64,000 nucleotides of DNA from Streptomyces sp. NBC_01260 (GCF_036226405.1 NZ_CP108464.1:1-64000); one strand, 5' to 3'; shown: positions 26,833 to 35,840, counted from the stretch's first letter. Notes: generated by a model not told the origin, from the letters alone. Program-made: numbers and translations.

Positions 26833-28055
26833 GACGTACTCCTCTGCCGGGCCGGGCCACGCCCCCGGTCCCGGCTCGTACGACTGCCGTGGACACGACG
26901 GAACGCAGAACGGGAAGGAGCGGGCCCCGCAGGACCTTGACCCCCGCGTCCGGCGGCGTGGCTCCGGAGGCGGGCGGTGATCGGCAGTACGCACTAGTGT
27001 GATGCGCCAGAAATCCCATGGTTAGTCAGTACCCTGTTGTCATGTCACATCCCGGCCCTTCTGCTGTGAAGATCACGTTGTCAGGGGAAGAGCGTGCCGA
27101 GTTGGTGCGCCGGACGGAATGGCCAGACCGGCGCTCGGCCGAGAAGGCTCGGATCCTCCTGGCGTGCGCTGAGGGCATGTCGAACGCGGGTGTCGCACGC
27201 GTCGTCGGTGTCCAGGCCAAGACGGTTGGCAAGTGGCGTCGGGCTTTCGCCGCAGAGCGGATGGCCGGGCTTGAGGACGCCGGCTGGATCGGCCGACCCA
27301 AGGCCGACCTGGTCCTGAACGAGGCTGAGCGGACGCAGCTGACGCAGTGGGCGCGGCGGGCGAAGACCGCCCAGTTCCTCGCGTTGCGAGCCAAGATCGT
27401 GCTGCGCTGCGCGGAGGGCGGGACGAACCAGCAGGCCGCGGCCGACCTCGGCGTCGACAGATCGACCGTGGACCGCTGGCGGGCCCGGTTCATCGCCCAA
27501 CGCCTCGACGGTCTGCACGACGAGCCCCGCTCGGGTCGGCCACCCTCGATCCTTCTCGACCAGGTCGAAGAGGTCATCGTGGCCACCCTGGAGTCGACCG
27601 CGGGCAGAGACACCCACTGGTCACGGGCCTCGATGGCTCAGCGCACCGGCCTGTCGAAGTCGACCATCGGCCGGATCTGGAAGAAGTTCGACCTCAAGCC
27701 GCACCTGCAGGACTCCTTCAAACTGTCCACCGACCCGCAGTTCGTCGCCAAGGTCGTCGATGTCGTCGGTTTGTACCATCACCCGCCCGAGAAGGCGGTC
27801 GTGCTCTGCGTGGACGAGAAATCCCAGATCCAGGCCCTGGACCGCTCACAGCCGGTCCTGCCGATGATGCCGGGCATGCCCGAACGCCGGACCCACGACT
27901 ACTACCGGCATGGCATCACCAGCCTGTTCGCCGCCTTCAACATCACTGACGGAACCGTTGTCGGCGTACTCGCGTATGTGCAGAGGTGCGTACGGTTGAA
28001 CGTGCAGAGCAAGTAGCCGCCCGCTGCGCTCATTGCCATGCGAGAGGATGGGGCG

Positions 28056-28460
28056 GTGGACCTTCGTTACTTCAATCAGACCGGCTGGACCGCGATCTTC
28101 AATGGCACCGAGACCGAGATTGGCCGCATGGTGCGGGTGGAGGCATGGGACCCGGCAACTGGAACGGCGCTTGTAGTCGACCCGAGGCGAGGAGCTATGC
28201 GTCCCGTCACGGACTACGAGGCCTTCTCCCACCTTGAGAAGGCCGACCAGGTCGTAGCCGCCGTTCCTGGTGGCGGGTGGCGGGCCCACTGGAAGGACGA
28301 GGGCCCGGGAAACACCCCGCTCACGGAACAGGTACTCGCGTGGCTGATCACCTCGCAGGGCCGGGCAACGGCCATCACGATGGACGCTCACGGGCATGTT
28401 GAGGATGCCGACAGTGCCGACGCCTTCATCCCGCCGGGCGAGGAGCTGGGCCAGGATTGA
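28056..28460 (+). CDS. Passenger gene inside IS21, unknown function
   Basis: 134 residues, transcribed opposite to istAB. The GTG at 28056 has GAGAGG upstream; ATG 28038 is an in-frame alternative. The first half looks beta-rich (GWTAIFNGTETEIGRMVRVE, TGTALVVDPRRG), the second half has LTEQVLAWLITSQGRA and an acidic tail. I do not recognise it. It lies within the IS21 inverted repeats and has its own start and no transposition motif, so it is cargo that would move with the element. A regulatory or immunity role is possible but not shown. Confidence 0.6.
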   Translation: MDLRYFNQTGWTAIFNGTETEIGRMVRVEAWDPATGTALVVDPRRGAMRPVTDYEAFSHLEKADQVVAAVPGGGWRAHWKDEGPGNTPLTEQVLAWLITSQGRATAITMDAHGHVEDADSADAFIPPGEELGQD

Positions 28461-28469
28461 GTCCCCGGA

Positions 28470-29240
28470 TCAGGCGACTTCCGTCTCGCGCTCGATGGCC
28501 TTGAGGCGGTTCTTCAGCCGGTAGCTGGGGCCGTTGATGGCGACGACTTCGCAGTGGTGCAGGAGGCGGTCGAGGATGGCGGTGGCGAGGACTTCGTCGC
28601 CGAAGACCTGGCCCCATTCGCTGAAGGTCTTGTTCGAGGTCAGGATGATTGAGCCCTTTTCGTAGCGCTTTGAGATGACCTGGAAGACCAGGTTCGCCTC
28701 GGCGCGTTCGAGGGGCTGGTAGCCGACTTCATCGACCACGAGAACGCTCGGCCGCAGGTAGGAGCCCAGTTTGCTGGTCAGACGTCCGGCCGCCTCGGCT
28801 GCTTTGAGGTTGCGGACCATGTCGTCGAGGCTGGTGAAGTAGATCGAGTAGCCGGCCCGGCAGGCCGCGACCGCCAGCGCGATCGCAATGTGGGTCTTGC
28901 CGACGCCGGGCGGCCCCAGCAGGGCGGCATTGGCCTTTGCTTCGACGAAGGACAGGGTGGCCAGGTCTTTGATCTTGCGCGGGTCGAGCTCGGGCTGGAA
29001 CGAGAAGTCGTACTCATCGATCGTTTTGTGGTGCGGCAGCCGGGAGAGCCGCAGGCCCTGTCGGAAGCGGCGGTCGTCTCGGACGGCGAGTTCCTCGGAG
29101 AGAACGAGGTCGAGGAAGTCGAGGTAGCCCATCTTCCCCTCGTCCGCCCGCCGGGTGTACTCGTTGATGGTTTCCGCCAGGTGGGGCAGGCCGAGCTTGG
29201 TCGCCGTGGTGCGGATGCGGTTGCCGGTCAGCTCGCTCAA
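28470..29240 (-). CDS. istB: IstB-type transposition helper ATPase (IS21)
   Basis: 256 residues. AAA+/DnaC-like ATPase with Walker A GPPGVGKTH (about residue 107) and Walker B VLVVDEVGY; the N-terminal helical part (KLGLPHLAETINEYTRRA) is typical of IstB. It cooperates with IstA in target selection and strand transfer. Overlaps istA by 4 nt (ATGA). It appears intact. Confidence 0.95.
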   Translation of the reverse strand: MSELTGNRIRTTATKLGLPHLAETINEYTRRADEGKMGYLDFLDLVLSEELAVRDDRRFRQGLRLSRLPHHKTIDEYDFSFQPELDPRKIKDLATLSFVEAKANAALLGPPGVGKTHIAIALAVAACRAGYSIYFTSLDDMVRNLKAAEAAGRLTSKLGSYLRPSVLVVDEVGYQPLERAEANLVFQVISKRYEKGSIILTSNKTFSEWGQVFGDEVLATAILDRLLHHCEVVAINGPSYRLKNRLKAIERETEVA

Positions 29241-30652
29241 GACGATTCCTTCGTCGCTCGGTTACTGGTGAAAGGGCGGGTCCCGGTCAGCTCGTCATAG
29301 ACCGACAACGGTCGGCGGCCGACCTCGACGCGGGTCGCCGCAGCCCGGTTGAGGAGAGCTTGCAGCGGTCCGGCCTCCTCGCCCAAGGGGCGTTCGTGAC
29401 GCGGCCGGGGCAAGGCGTCGCCGGTGGTGGTCCGGCGTCCTTTGCCGGTGGGCAGCTCGTCCCAGTGCTGTTCTTCGACGACACGGACCCCGCGTCCGAC
29501 TGCCCGTGGATGCATGGCAAGCAGCGTCTCGCCACCGGAGTCGGCAATGGTGGAATGCAGCATGACCTGCGACTTCGTGGCCCTGATCTCCACCAGCTGA
29601 CGCGGTCGGACCTTGCGGGCGGGGACTGAGTAGAGGTTCCCGCCGAAGGCGACCAGACAGTCCTTGCCGACCGGCCGCAGATGACGTTCGGCCACCAGAT
29701 ACGGAGTGGGTGGCAACGGCTTGAGAGCCGCGTGGTCACGAGCTGCCCGCTCACCGATGACCTGCTGGTGAGTCCGGTGCGTCTGGGCTCGTCGTTTCGG
29801 CACCCAGGCGGTGAAGGCGGCGTCCATTTCCTCGATGCAGGAGAAGGCCCGGCCGGAGAGAACGTGGTCGCGGACGATCAGGACCTGGCGTTCGACGCGG
29901 CCTTTGCCCTGGGGGCGGTAGGCGGCCAGCACATCGATGTCGAAGTCGTAGTGGCCGGCGAATCCGACCGCCTCCGGATGCAGTGGAACCGCCTCACCTG
30001 GGGCGACGTGACGGCGGACGACTGTCTTGGTCCGGTCATAGACGATCGTCATCGGCACCCCGTTGAAGTGCGCGAATGCCCGCCGATGGCAGTCGAAGAA
30101 CGTCTGCAGGTCCAGGCTGGTGGTGAAGCAGCAAAACGGATCACGCGAGTACGACAGCACCATGTGGAAGGAGTAGACCTTCGGGATGCCCATGTGGGCC
30201 AGGATCCTGCCCTCATCGCCCCAGTCCACCTGAGCCTGAGCACCCGGGATCACCTCGAACCTGCGATGCATCCCTGCCAGCTCTCGCGGGGTGATCCCCA
30301 GTTCCTCCGCGATCCTTGGGCGGGCTTCCTGCACGTAGAGCTTGACCCGCTGATAGTTCCCGGTGAACCCGTACTCCGTGGCCAGCCGCTCGTGAATCAC
30401 CGCGGCCTTCATCAGGACCTCGGCCCGCAGCATCGCGTCGATCAGCGGAGCGACGTCGTCGACCACTCGCTTGCGCGGCTGACCACTCGCCGTCCGGCGC
30501 GGAGGCGCGGACGAGTCAGCAGACAGGTACTTGCTGACCGTCCGCCAGTTCAGCCCGGTTTCCTTGGCGACCTCCGACAGGCTTATCGCCCCGGACTCCA
30601 CCAGGCCGCGGAAACGCCGAAGCTCCAGCCACCGCTGCGGGTCCAGGACCAT
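29237..30652 (-). CDS. istA: IstA-type transposase (IS21)
   Basis: 471 residues. N-terminal helix-turn-helix (LSEVAKETGLNWRTVSKYL) and an rve-type DDE core: Asp in VDWGDEG, Asp in VYDRTKTVV and Glu in KGRVERQV. C-terminal Arg/Pro-rich region as usual. It recognises the IS21 ends and performs transposition together with IstB. No disruption seen, so the element may still be active. Confidence 0.95.
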   Translation of the reverse strand: MVLDPQRWLELRRFRGLVESGAISLSEVAKETGLNWRTVSKYLSADSSAPPRRTASGQPRKRVVDDVAPLIDAMLRAEVLMKAAVIHERLATEYGFTGNYQRVKLYVQEARPRIAEELGITPRELAGMHRRFEVIPGAQAQVDWGDEGRILAHMGIPKVYSFHMVLSYSRDPFCCFTTSLDLQTFFDCHRRAFAHFNGVPMTIVYDRTKTVVRRHVAPGEAVPLHPEAVGFAGHYDFDIDVLAAYRPQGKGRVERQVLIVRDHVLSGRAFSCIEEMDAAFTAWVPKRRAQTHRTHQQVIGERAARDHAALKPLPPTPYLVAERHLRPVGKDCLVAFGGNLYSVPARKVRPRQLVEIRATKSQVMLHSTIADSGGETLLAMHPRAVGRGVRVVEEQHWDELPTGKGRRTTTGDALPRPRHERPLGEEAGPLQALLNRAAATRVEVGRRPLSVYDELTGTRPFTSNRATKESS

Positions 30653-30904
30653 GGCCCACCCCTCTCTGCAACTTTGGACGACAAGCAGCAGCGTGCCGGG
30701 GGCCGGCCCTCAGCGCATCAAAAGCTCTGTACGTTCATCCGTACGCGGCTATGTGCGTTCACGTGTACGCCGACAACCGTCATATCTCAGCTTCACCGCC
30801 GCCACCGCGCGATTGAGTTCAAGAAGTTCCTGATCCGGATCGACAAAGCGGTGCCCGTCGGGCTCGACGTCCATCTCGTCTGTGACAACTGTGAGGATCG
30901 TGGA

Positions 30905-31075
30905 TGTGCCGCAGGGGGCCGGAGCCTGACCCGTGTGACAACTGGCCGCAGCTGCCTTGGTGTGGAACTGTCGGCCCCGGCCTCCTGCGGTGCGTACTGC
31001 CGCCGGCCCGGTGAGCGTGTCCCGATAGGGGCTTTGCTGCACAAAGCACCGTCACAGTTCTGACCGCCCACCGGA
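30905..31075 (+). ncRNA. Predicted IS110 bridge RNA
   Basis: The 222-bp left end contains both loops expected of a bridge RNA. Target loop: TGTGACAACT at 30934-30943 is identical to the 10 nt left of the insertion (30881-30890), and TGGTGTGG at 30958-30965 can pair with CTACGCCA on the right side (six Watson-Crick and two G-U pairs). Donor loop: ATAGGGGCTT at 31025-31034 is identical to the right end of the element (32211-32220), and TCACAG at 31052-31057 is complementary to CTGTGA at the left junction. Borders are approximate. Confidence 0.8.
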
Positions 31076-31112
31076 CCGGTGCCAGCCACCAGACCCAGTC
31101 CAAGGGAGCCTC

Positions 31113-32204
31113 GTGACCGTCACCAGCATGCCCCAGCCGGCGCTGCCCGCGCAGCACCTCCCCCGGCCGGCGGAGGAAGTGGTCCTCGGGGTGGACACTC
31201 ACAAGGACGTCCATGTCGCCGCCGTCATCACCGTCCTGGGCGCCTCACTCGCCCACCAGGAGTTCCCGGCCACCGCCGCCGGATATCACCAGCTACTGAC
31301 CTGGGGACAGTCGTTCGGCGTTCTGCGTCGGGCGGGGGTCGAGTGCACCGGATCCTTCGGAACTGCACTGACCCGTCTTCTGCGTCGGGAGGGCATCGAA
31401 GTCGTCGAAATCAACCAGCCCGACCGTGCCACCCGGCGCAAGCGAGGCAAGACAGACGCCCTCGACGCGGATGCGGCCGCCCGCGCGGTGCTGTCCGGAC
31501 GGGCCACCACCGTGCCGAAGAGCGCGGACGGGCCCGCGGAAGACATGCGGGTCCTGCGACTGGCCAAGGAATCAGCGGTCAAAGCCCGCACCCAGGCGCT
31601 GAACCAGCTCAAGGCCGTCCTCATGTCCATCGACCCGGACCTGCGAGAACTGCTCACCAGACTCAGCAATCCCGCGCTGGTCGCGACCTGCGCGGCCCTC
31701 GACATCGGCGACCGGGGCGAGGCCGTCTTCACCATGCGTCTGCTCGCCCGCCGCGTCCAGTACCTGTCCGACGAGGTCAAAGAGCTCACCCGGCGCACCA
31801 CTCGGGCCGTCCGCTCCTGCCGCCCCGAGCTGCTGGACCTGGTCGGCGTCGGACCCGACAGCGCCGCAGTCCTCCTCATTGCCGCAGGTGACAACCCAGA
31901 CAGGATCACCGACGAGGCGTCCTTCGCTGCTCTGTGCGGTGTCAGTCCGCTCGAGCAGTCCTCCGGCAAGACGCAACGCCGGCGCCTGAACCGCGGCGGC
32001 AACCGCCAGGCCAACGCCGCGCTCTACCGCGTCGTGCAGACCCGCATACGCTGGGACGAACGTACCCAGAAATATCTGGAGCGACGCACCGCCGAGGGCA
32101 TGTCCAAGCGCGAGATCATCCGGTGTCTGAAGCGGTATGTCGCCCGCGAGCTCTACCGGCACATCCAGCCCCGAGCCGCCAACCCGGTCCCCTCTGCGGC
32201 TTGA
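31113..32204 (+). CDS. IS110-family DEDD recombinase
   Basis: 363 residues from GTG 31113 with AAGGGAG upstream. RuvC-like DEDD domain: Asp in GVDTHKD, Glu in VECTGSFG, and DALDAD in the KTDALDADAAARA block. C-terminal Tnp_20-type domain with the SS-GKTQRR..RGGNRQAN segment containing the catalytic Ser. It joins donor and target DNA under guidance of the bridge RNA encoded just upstream. Full length, no lesion. Confidence 0.95.
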   Translation: MTVTSMPQPALPAQHLPRPAEEVVLGVDTHKDVHVAAVITVLGASLAHQEFPATAAGYHQLLTWGQSFGVLRRAGVECTGSFGTALTRLLRREGIEVVEINQPDRATRRKRGKTDALDADAAARAVLSGRATTVPKSADGPAEDMRVLRLAKESAVKARTQALNQLKAVLMSIDPDLRELLTRLSNPALVATCAALDIGDRGEAVFTMRLLARRVQYLSDEVKELTRRTTRAVRSCRPELLDLVGVGPDSAAVLLIAAGDNPDRITDEASFAALCGVSPLEQSSGKTQRRRLNRGGNRQANAALYRVVQTRIRWDERTQKYLERRTAEGMSKREIIRCLKRYVARELYRHIQPRAANPVPSAA

Positions 32205-32567
32205 CGAAACATAGGGGCTTCTACGCCACCCACAACACCGCCGAGATCAAAACCTGGCTGGGCAAACACCCCCGCTTCCACATCCACTTCACTCCGACCG
32301 GCTCCTCCTGGATGAACCAGGTCGAGCGGTGGTTCGGCCTACTGACCGACAAGCTCATTCGCCGCGGCGTCCACAGGTCCGTGAAGGCCCTGGAGGACGA
32401 CATCACCGCATGGATCGACACCTGGAACGAGAACCCAAGGCCCTTCACCTGGACCAAGACCGCCGACGAGATCCTCAACTCCCTCGCCGATTACCTCGCC
32501 AAGGTCGGAACCGATAGCCAGCAGACAGGGCAGAACTAACCATCAGGATTTCTGGCGCATCACACTA

Positions 32568-33653
32568 GGGCGTGTATCGAGTCGGGATCAATCGACGGTC
32601 CGGGTGAGGTCTTTGATCCAGATCATCGAGGCACGCAGTTGCAGGCCGGCAAGGTAGCTCTCGGGGGTCTTGTCGTAGCGGGTGGCGATGCCGCGCCACG
32701 CCTTGAGCTTGTTGATCAGGCGCTCGACAGTGTTGCGTTCCTTGTACAGGTCGGTGTCGTGGGTGAGGGGTCGGCCGCCCTGGCGGCCCTTGTTCTTCCG
32801 GTGGGTGGTCTGGTCCTTCTTCTCAGGGATGACAGCCTTGATGTTTCGTCTGCGCAGGTAGGCGCGGTTGCCGCGGGAGGAGTACGCCTTGTCGCCGGCG
32901 ACGGCGCCGGGCCGGGTGCGGGGTCGGCCGGCCGGGCCGCGGACCCGCAGCTTGTCCAGGACCGGGATGAACTGCGGGCTGTCGGCGGCCTGGCCCACGG
33001 TCAGGGTCAGTACGAGCGGTCGGCACTTGCGGTCGCAGGCGATGTGTACCTTGCTGGTCTGGCCGCCCCGCGAGCGTCCGAGCAGGGCGGCTTTCAACCG
33101 GAGCTTGCGGCGGTGCCGGAGGCGTCTTCGCGCGGCGACGCCATCGGCGCCCGGTCCGGTTTGTTCTTCTTCGGTGCCCCCTTTGACCGGACCTTCTCTT
33201 CCTCCGCGGCCTTCTCCAGGGCGTCGAGCACGCCGGGGGCCAGACGCATACCGGCCGCGTCCTGGTGGGCCCGGGCGGTGGTGGAGTCCACGCTGACCAG
33301 GGAGAGGTCCACCTCACCCCGCGCGGCCGCCTGCGCGATCAGCCCTTCCAGCAGGGTCTCGAAGACTCCGGCGTCCCGCCACTGCCGGAAGCGGTTGTGC
33401 ACGGTGGACCACGGGCCGAACTCGGCCGGCATCTCCCGCCACTGCGCTCCCGAGCGGAACTTCCAGATCACGCCCTCGAACTGCTGCCGAAGTCGTGCGG
33501 GATACGGACCGTACTCGCCGATCGGCAGGTACGGCTCGACGTACTCCCACTCCTGGTCCGTCAGTTGCCGCCGTGTCATACACACCGGACTACCCGATCC
33601 ACCCGCTCCACGAGAACAAAACCCACAGATTGATCACGACCCGATACACGCCC
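32568..33653 (-). mobile_element. IS5-family (IS427-type) element
   Basis: Inverted ends GGGCGTGTATCG(A/G)GTCG at 32568 and ending at 33653, flanked by TA (32566-32567 and 33654-33655). The left TA is also the right target duplication of the IS630 element, so the two elements sit edge to edge on one shared TA. Confidence 0.88.
32588..33585 (-). CDS. IS5-family transposase in two overlapping frames
   Basis: The upstream frame (33585-33094) holds the DUF4096-type N-terminal region (LTDQEWEYVEPYLP, GAQWREMP, FGPWSTVHNRFRQW) and the first Asp (VSVDSTTARAHQ). The downstream frame (33097-32588, TTG start overlapping TGA) holds GRSRGGQTSK, the second Asp in AGDKAYSS and the Glu in KERNTVERLINKLK. 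The two-frame layout is usual for this subgroup, where a frameshift joins the products. Looks intact. Confidence 0.88.
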
Positions 33654-33655
33654 TA

Positions 33656-33745
33656 GTTGGCAAAAACGGCGGCAGGGCGCCCCAAGGCAGGGAGCTGTGA
33701 CGCCTCGTAGTTGGCAAGGATGCCGCAGGTTAGTTGGCAACCAGT
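33656..33745. repeat. Three copies of an AGTTGGCAA motif
   Basis: TAGTTGGCAA occurs at about 33654, 33710 and 33730, directly after the IS5 end. Read on the minus strand these are TTGCCAACTA, and one copy is followed by a CGTCAC. The same module recurs at 35785, 54487 and 57455 (see findings). Function unknown. Confidence 0.6.
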
Positions 33746-33765
33746 GATCACGAAATGTGACCGGC

Positions 33766-34004
33766 CTATCCGAGGATCGTGTTGGCAACGCCCTGGTGCT
33801 GTTCACCACCCGCTACATGGACGCAGCCCTCGACCAGCTCCGCACTGAGGGCTTCGAGGTCCGCGACGAGGAGGTGGCCAGGCTCTCCCCGTTCGTGCGT
33901 CACCACGTCAACATGCTCGGCCGGTACTCCTTCCATCTGCCGGAGCTGCCCGGGGCCTGCGGCCCCTGCGCGATCCGGATGCCGCCGACCAGGGGTGAAC
34001 GTGG
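33766..34004 (+). pseudogene. Tn3-family transposase C-terminal remnant
   Basis: Codons from about 33777 encode NALVLFTTRYMDAALDQL, then VRDEEVARLSPFVRHH and MLGRYSFHLPELPG, the extreme C-terminus of Tn3-family TnpA. A one-base shift near 33950 then restores GLRPLRDPDAADQG and a stop at about 34004. The other ~900 residues, resolvase and end repeats are not seen here. Confidence 0.82.
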
Positions 34005-34071
34005 CCTCGACGGCCAGACGCGTGTGGCGGTCCTGTCCGGGTTTCCGGACGGGACCGCTCAGCACGGGCTG

Positions 34072-34470
34072 TTACGGAATGAGCAGGTAGAACGGCTGGT
34101 TCGCCGCTGCCCCGTCGGTGCTGGTGGTCACGCGGATGGAGTTGGCCGGGCAGGAGGAGTCGTTGCGAGAGACGCGGACGCCGCTGTTCCGGGGGGCGGT
34201 GTTGCTGAGGGTGGCCATCGGGATGGACTTGGAGGCCTGAACGCCCGATGCCAGGACGACGCAGTACGAGCCGGTGGCGGGCCTGCTGACCGAGGTGACG
34301 GTGTTGGTCTTCTGGGAGGTGCCGCCGTCCGAGTTGACGGTAGCGGCGGCCTGCGCGTAGGGGGCCACGGTGTTGCTGGTGGGATCGGCGGCCATCGCGA
34401 TCCCGCCCAGGGTGGCGCCCACGGTGACGACGCCGAGGCCGGCCAGGACCAGCTTGGAACGCATGCGCAT
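34072..34470 (-). CDS. Small secreted protein
   Basis: 132 residues with a clear signal peptide (KLVLAGLGVVTVGATLGGIAM, cleavage near AMA-AD about residue 28) and a Ser/Thr-rich mature part with two cysteines (YCVVLAS and SSCPAN) that could form one disulfide. ATG 34470 has AAAGGG 10 nt upstream. No family recognised; probably extracellular. An IS5 element begins 20 nt before the start codon, just outside the ribosome site, so the original promoter is cut away and expression must depend on outward transcription from the IS, if any. Confidence 0.7.
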   Translation of the reverse strand: MRMRSKLVLAGLGVVTVGATLGGIAMAADPTSNTVAPYAQAAATVNSDGGTSQKTNTVTSVSRPATGSYCVVLASGVQASKSIPMATLSNTAPRNSGVRVSRNDSSCPANSIRVTTSTDGAAANQPFYLLIP

Positions 34471-34489
34471 GTGAATCGTGCCCTTTCTA

Positions 34490-35493
34490 GGTCCTGTTTC
34501 TCGGATCTCCTGACCTGCGAGGGGTGTTGGGGCCAGGCTGGGTTCATGGGCCGTGGGGATCTGACGAATGCGGAGTGGGATCGGCTGGAGTCGTTCCTAC
34601 CTCCTGGTGGTACGCGTGGAGGTCGGTGGAGCGATCACCGCCGGGTGATCAACGGGGTTCTCTACCGGGTGCGGACCGGCGTGCAGTGGCGGGATCTGCC
34701 GGAGCGATTCGGGCCATGGGAGACGGTCTATAAACGACATCGTCGCTGGTCAGCCGATGGAACCTGGCAGATGCTGCTGTCTCGCATCCAGGTAGCCGAG
34801 GACGCCGAGGGCGGCATCGACTGGGACGTGTCGGTGGACTCGACAGCCGTGCGAGCCCACCAGCACGCCGCCGGTGCGAGGAAAGCGCCCCCGGCCGCCG
34901 TCCCTCAAAGGGGGGCCAAGTGGGGGACGAACCAGGTCGATCCGGTACTGCGGAGACTGACCATCCGCCTGGAGGAGGTGGTCAGGTCGGCGAATGTCTG
35001 GGACGTTCCCGCGGAGGATTCACCACCAAGATCCACCTCGTTGCCGAGGGACGATGCCGGCCCCTCGCCTTCGTCCTGACACCCGGACACTACGGAGACG
35101 GACCCCAGCTCGAGCGGGTGCTGGAACAGGTTCTGGTGCCGCGAGCCGGAGTCGGCCGGCCACGCACCCGGCCCGACCATGTCTTGGCGGACAAGGCCTA
35201 CACGTCCCGGAAGAACCGCCGCTACCTGCGACGACGCGGAATCCGGCACACCATCCCCGAACGTCTCGACCAGCAGAGACACCGCAAGAACCGAGGTTCA
35301 CGCGGCGGTCGGCCTACCGGTTTCGACAGCGAGCTCTACAAGAAGCGCAACACCGTCGAACGCACCATCAACCGCCTCAAAGGCTTCCGCGCCGTCGCGA
35401 CCCGCTACGAGAAACGCGCCTACATCTACCTCGGCACCGTCACACTCGCAGCACTCATGATCTGGCTCCGTACATGATCCGAGAAACAGGACC
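34490..35493 (+). mobile_element. IS5-family (IS427-type) element
   Basis: 1004 bp with perfect inverted ends GGTCCTGTTTCTCGGATC (34490 and, inverted, ending 35493) and TA duplications at 34488-34489 and 35494-35495. Different from the IS5 elements at 10.8 and 32.6 kb. Confidence 0.92.
34546..35477 (+). CDS. IS5-family transposase in two overlapping frames
   Basis: Frame one (ATG 34546 to 35079) has LTNAEWDRLESFLP, GVQWRDLP, FGPWETVYKRHRRW and the first Asp in VSVDSTAVRAHQ. Frame two (to 35477) has GRSRGGFTTKIHL, the second Asp in LADKAYTS and the Glu in KKRNTVERTINRLK. The frames overlap by ~160 nt and would be joined by frameshifting. No other lesion seen, so it is probably active. Confidence 0.9.
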
Positions 35494-35784
35494 TAGGCAG
35501 AGGTAAGGCCCGGTCGGAAACCGGGAGCTCCTCATTCACTCCCGCCGCCCACGTCTCGCCCCAGCCGCGTTCACCCCTGAGGATGATCACGGCCTCTGCA
35601 ACCACCCGAACGGCCGCCCTCGGCCGCCGGCTGCGGGAAGTGCTTCTCCTGGCAAGCATCTCCGTGGATGCCGCGTTCATCGCACCGTGGACAGCCAGAG
35701 TCGCCGTACGCCACCGCTCTGGACAGCGGCCCCAGAGCCGTTGACCAATCTGGCACTCCGCAGAGTAACCACAGGACAACATCG

Positions 35785-35840
35785 GCGACGCTTGCCAACA
35801 AGCGTGCTGCTTTGCCAACTGCGCTGCGTCGTCACAATCA
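35785..35840 (+). other. TTGCCAAC twin motif
   Basis: CTTGCCAACAAGCGTGCTGC, then TTTGCCAACTG and CGTCGTCAC: two TTGCCAAC copies 20 bp apart followed by CGTCGTCAC. About 45 bp are nearly identical to the minus strand at 54487-54535. It lies 120-170 bp upstream of the gene at 35958. The 35496-35780 stretch before it has no gene I can support. Confidence 0.55.

Larger units (their letters stand above)
27959..30775 (-). mobile_element. IS21-family element with a passenger gene
   Basis: The ends are TGTCGGCGTAC... and ...GTACGCCGACA, with inner repeats (GCGTACGG followed by TGAACGT and CAGAGC) at both ends, as in the multiple terminal repeats of IS21. A 5-bp target duplication ACCGT flanks it (27954-27958 and 30776-30780). 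At 2817 bp it is longer than most IS21 elements because of an extra gene between the left end and istB. Confidence 0.92.
30891..32220 (+). mobile_element. IS110-family element (bridge-RNA recombinase type)
   Basis: A 1330-bp element inserted in the IS630 transposase with CT dinucleotides at both junctions (30889-30890 and 32221-32222), the core used by IS110 recombinases. Left non-coding end 222 bp, right end only 16 bp past the stop, the layout of the IS110 subgroup. Removing it with one CT restores the IS630 frame exactly. Confidence 0.92.
27042..32539 (+). pseudogene. IS630-family transposase split into three by nested insertions
   Basis: Joining 27042-27958, 30781-30890 and 32223-32539 gives exactly 448 codons with no stop, so both insertions are precise. 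The N-terminal half has two consecutive helix-turn-helix modules ([17 protein letters not shown] and [17 protein letters not shown]), a duplication that makes it longer than usual IS630 transposases. The DDE domain has the first Asp in [11 protein letters not shown], the second in HLVCDN (middle piece) and the Glu in MNQVERWF (last piece). The split gene cannot make a working enzyme. ATG 27018 is an alternative start. Confidence 0.9.
26997..32565 (+). mobile_element. IS630-family element carrying two nested insertions
   Basis: Terminal repeats GTGTGATGCGCCAGAAATCC (26997-27016) and its inverse (ending 32565) are flanked by TA at 26995-26996 and 32566-32567, the TA duplication expected of IS630. 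The element proper is 1415 bp in three pieces (26997-27958, 30781-30890, 32223-32565). It is interrupted first by an IS21 at 27959-30775 and second by an IS110 at 30891-32220. Confidence 0.92.

Noticed and set aside
28038..28460. Passenger gene as part of the interrupted IS630
   Set aside because: It lies inside the IS21 ends, and the IS630 frame is complete without it.
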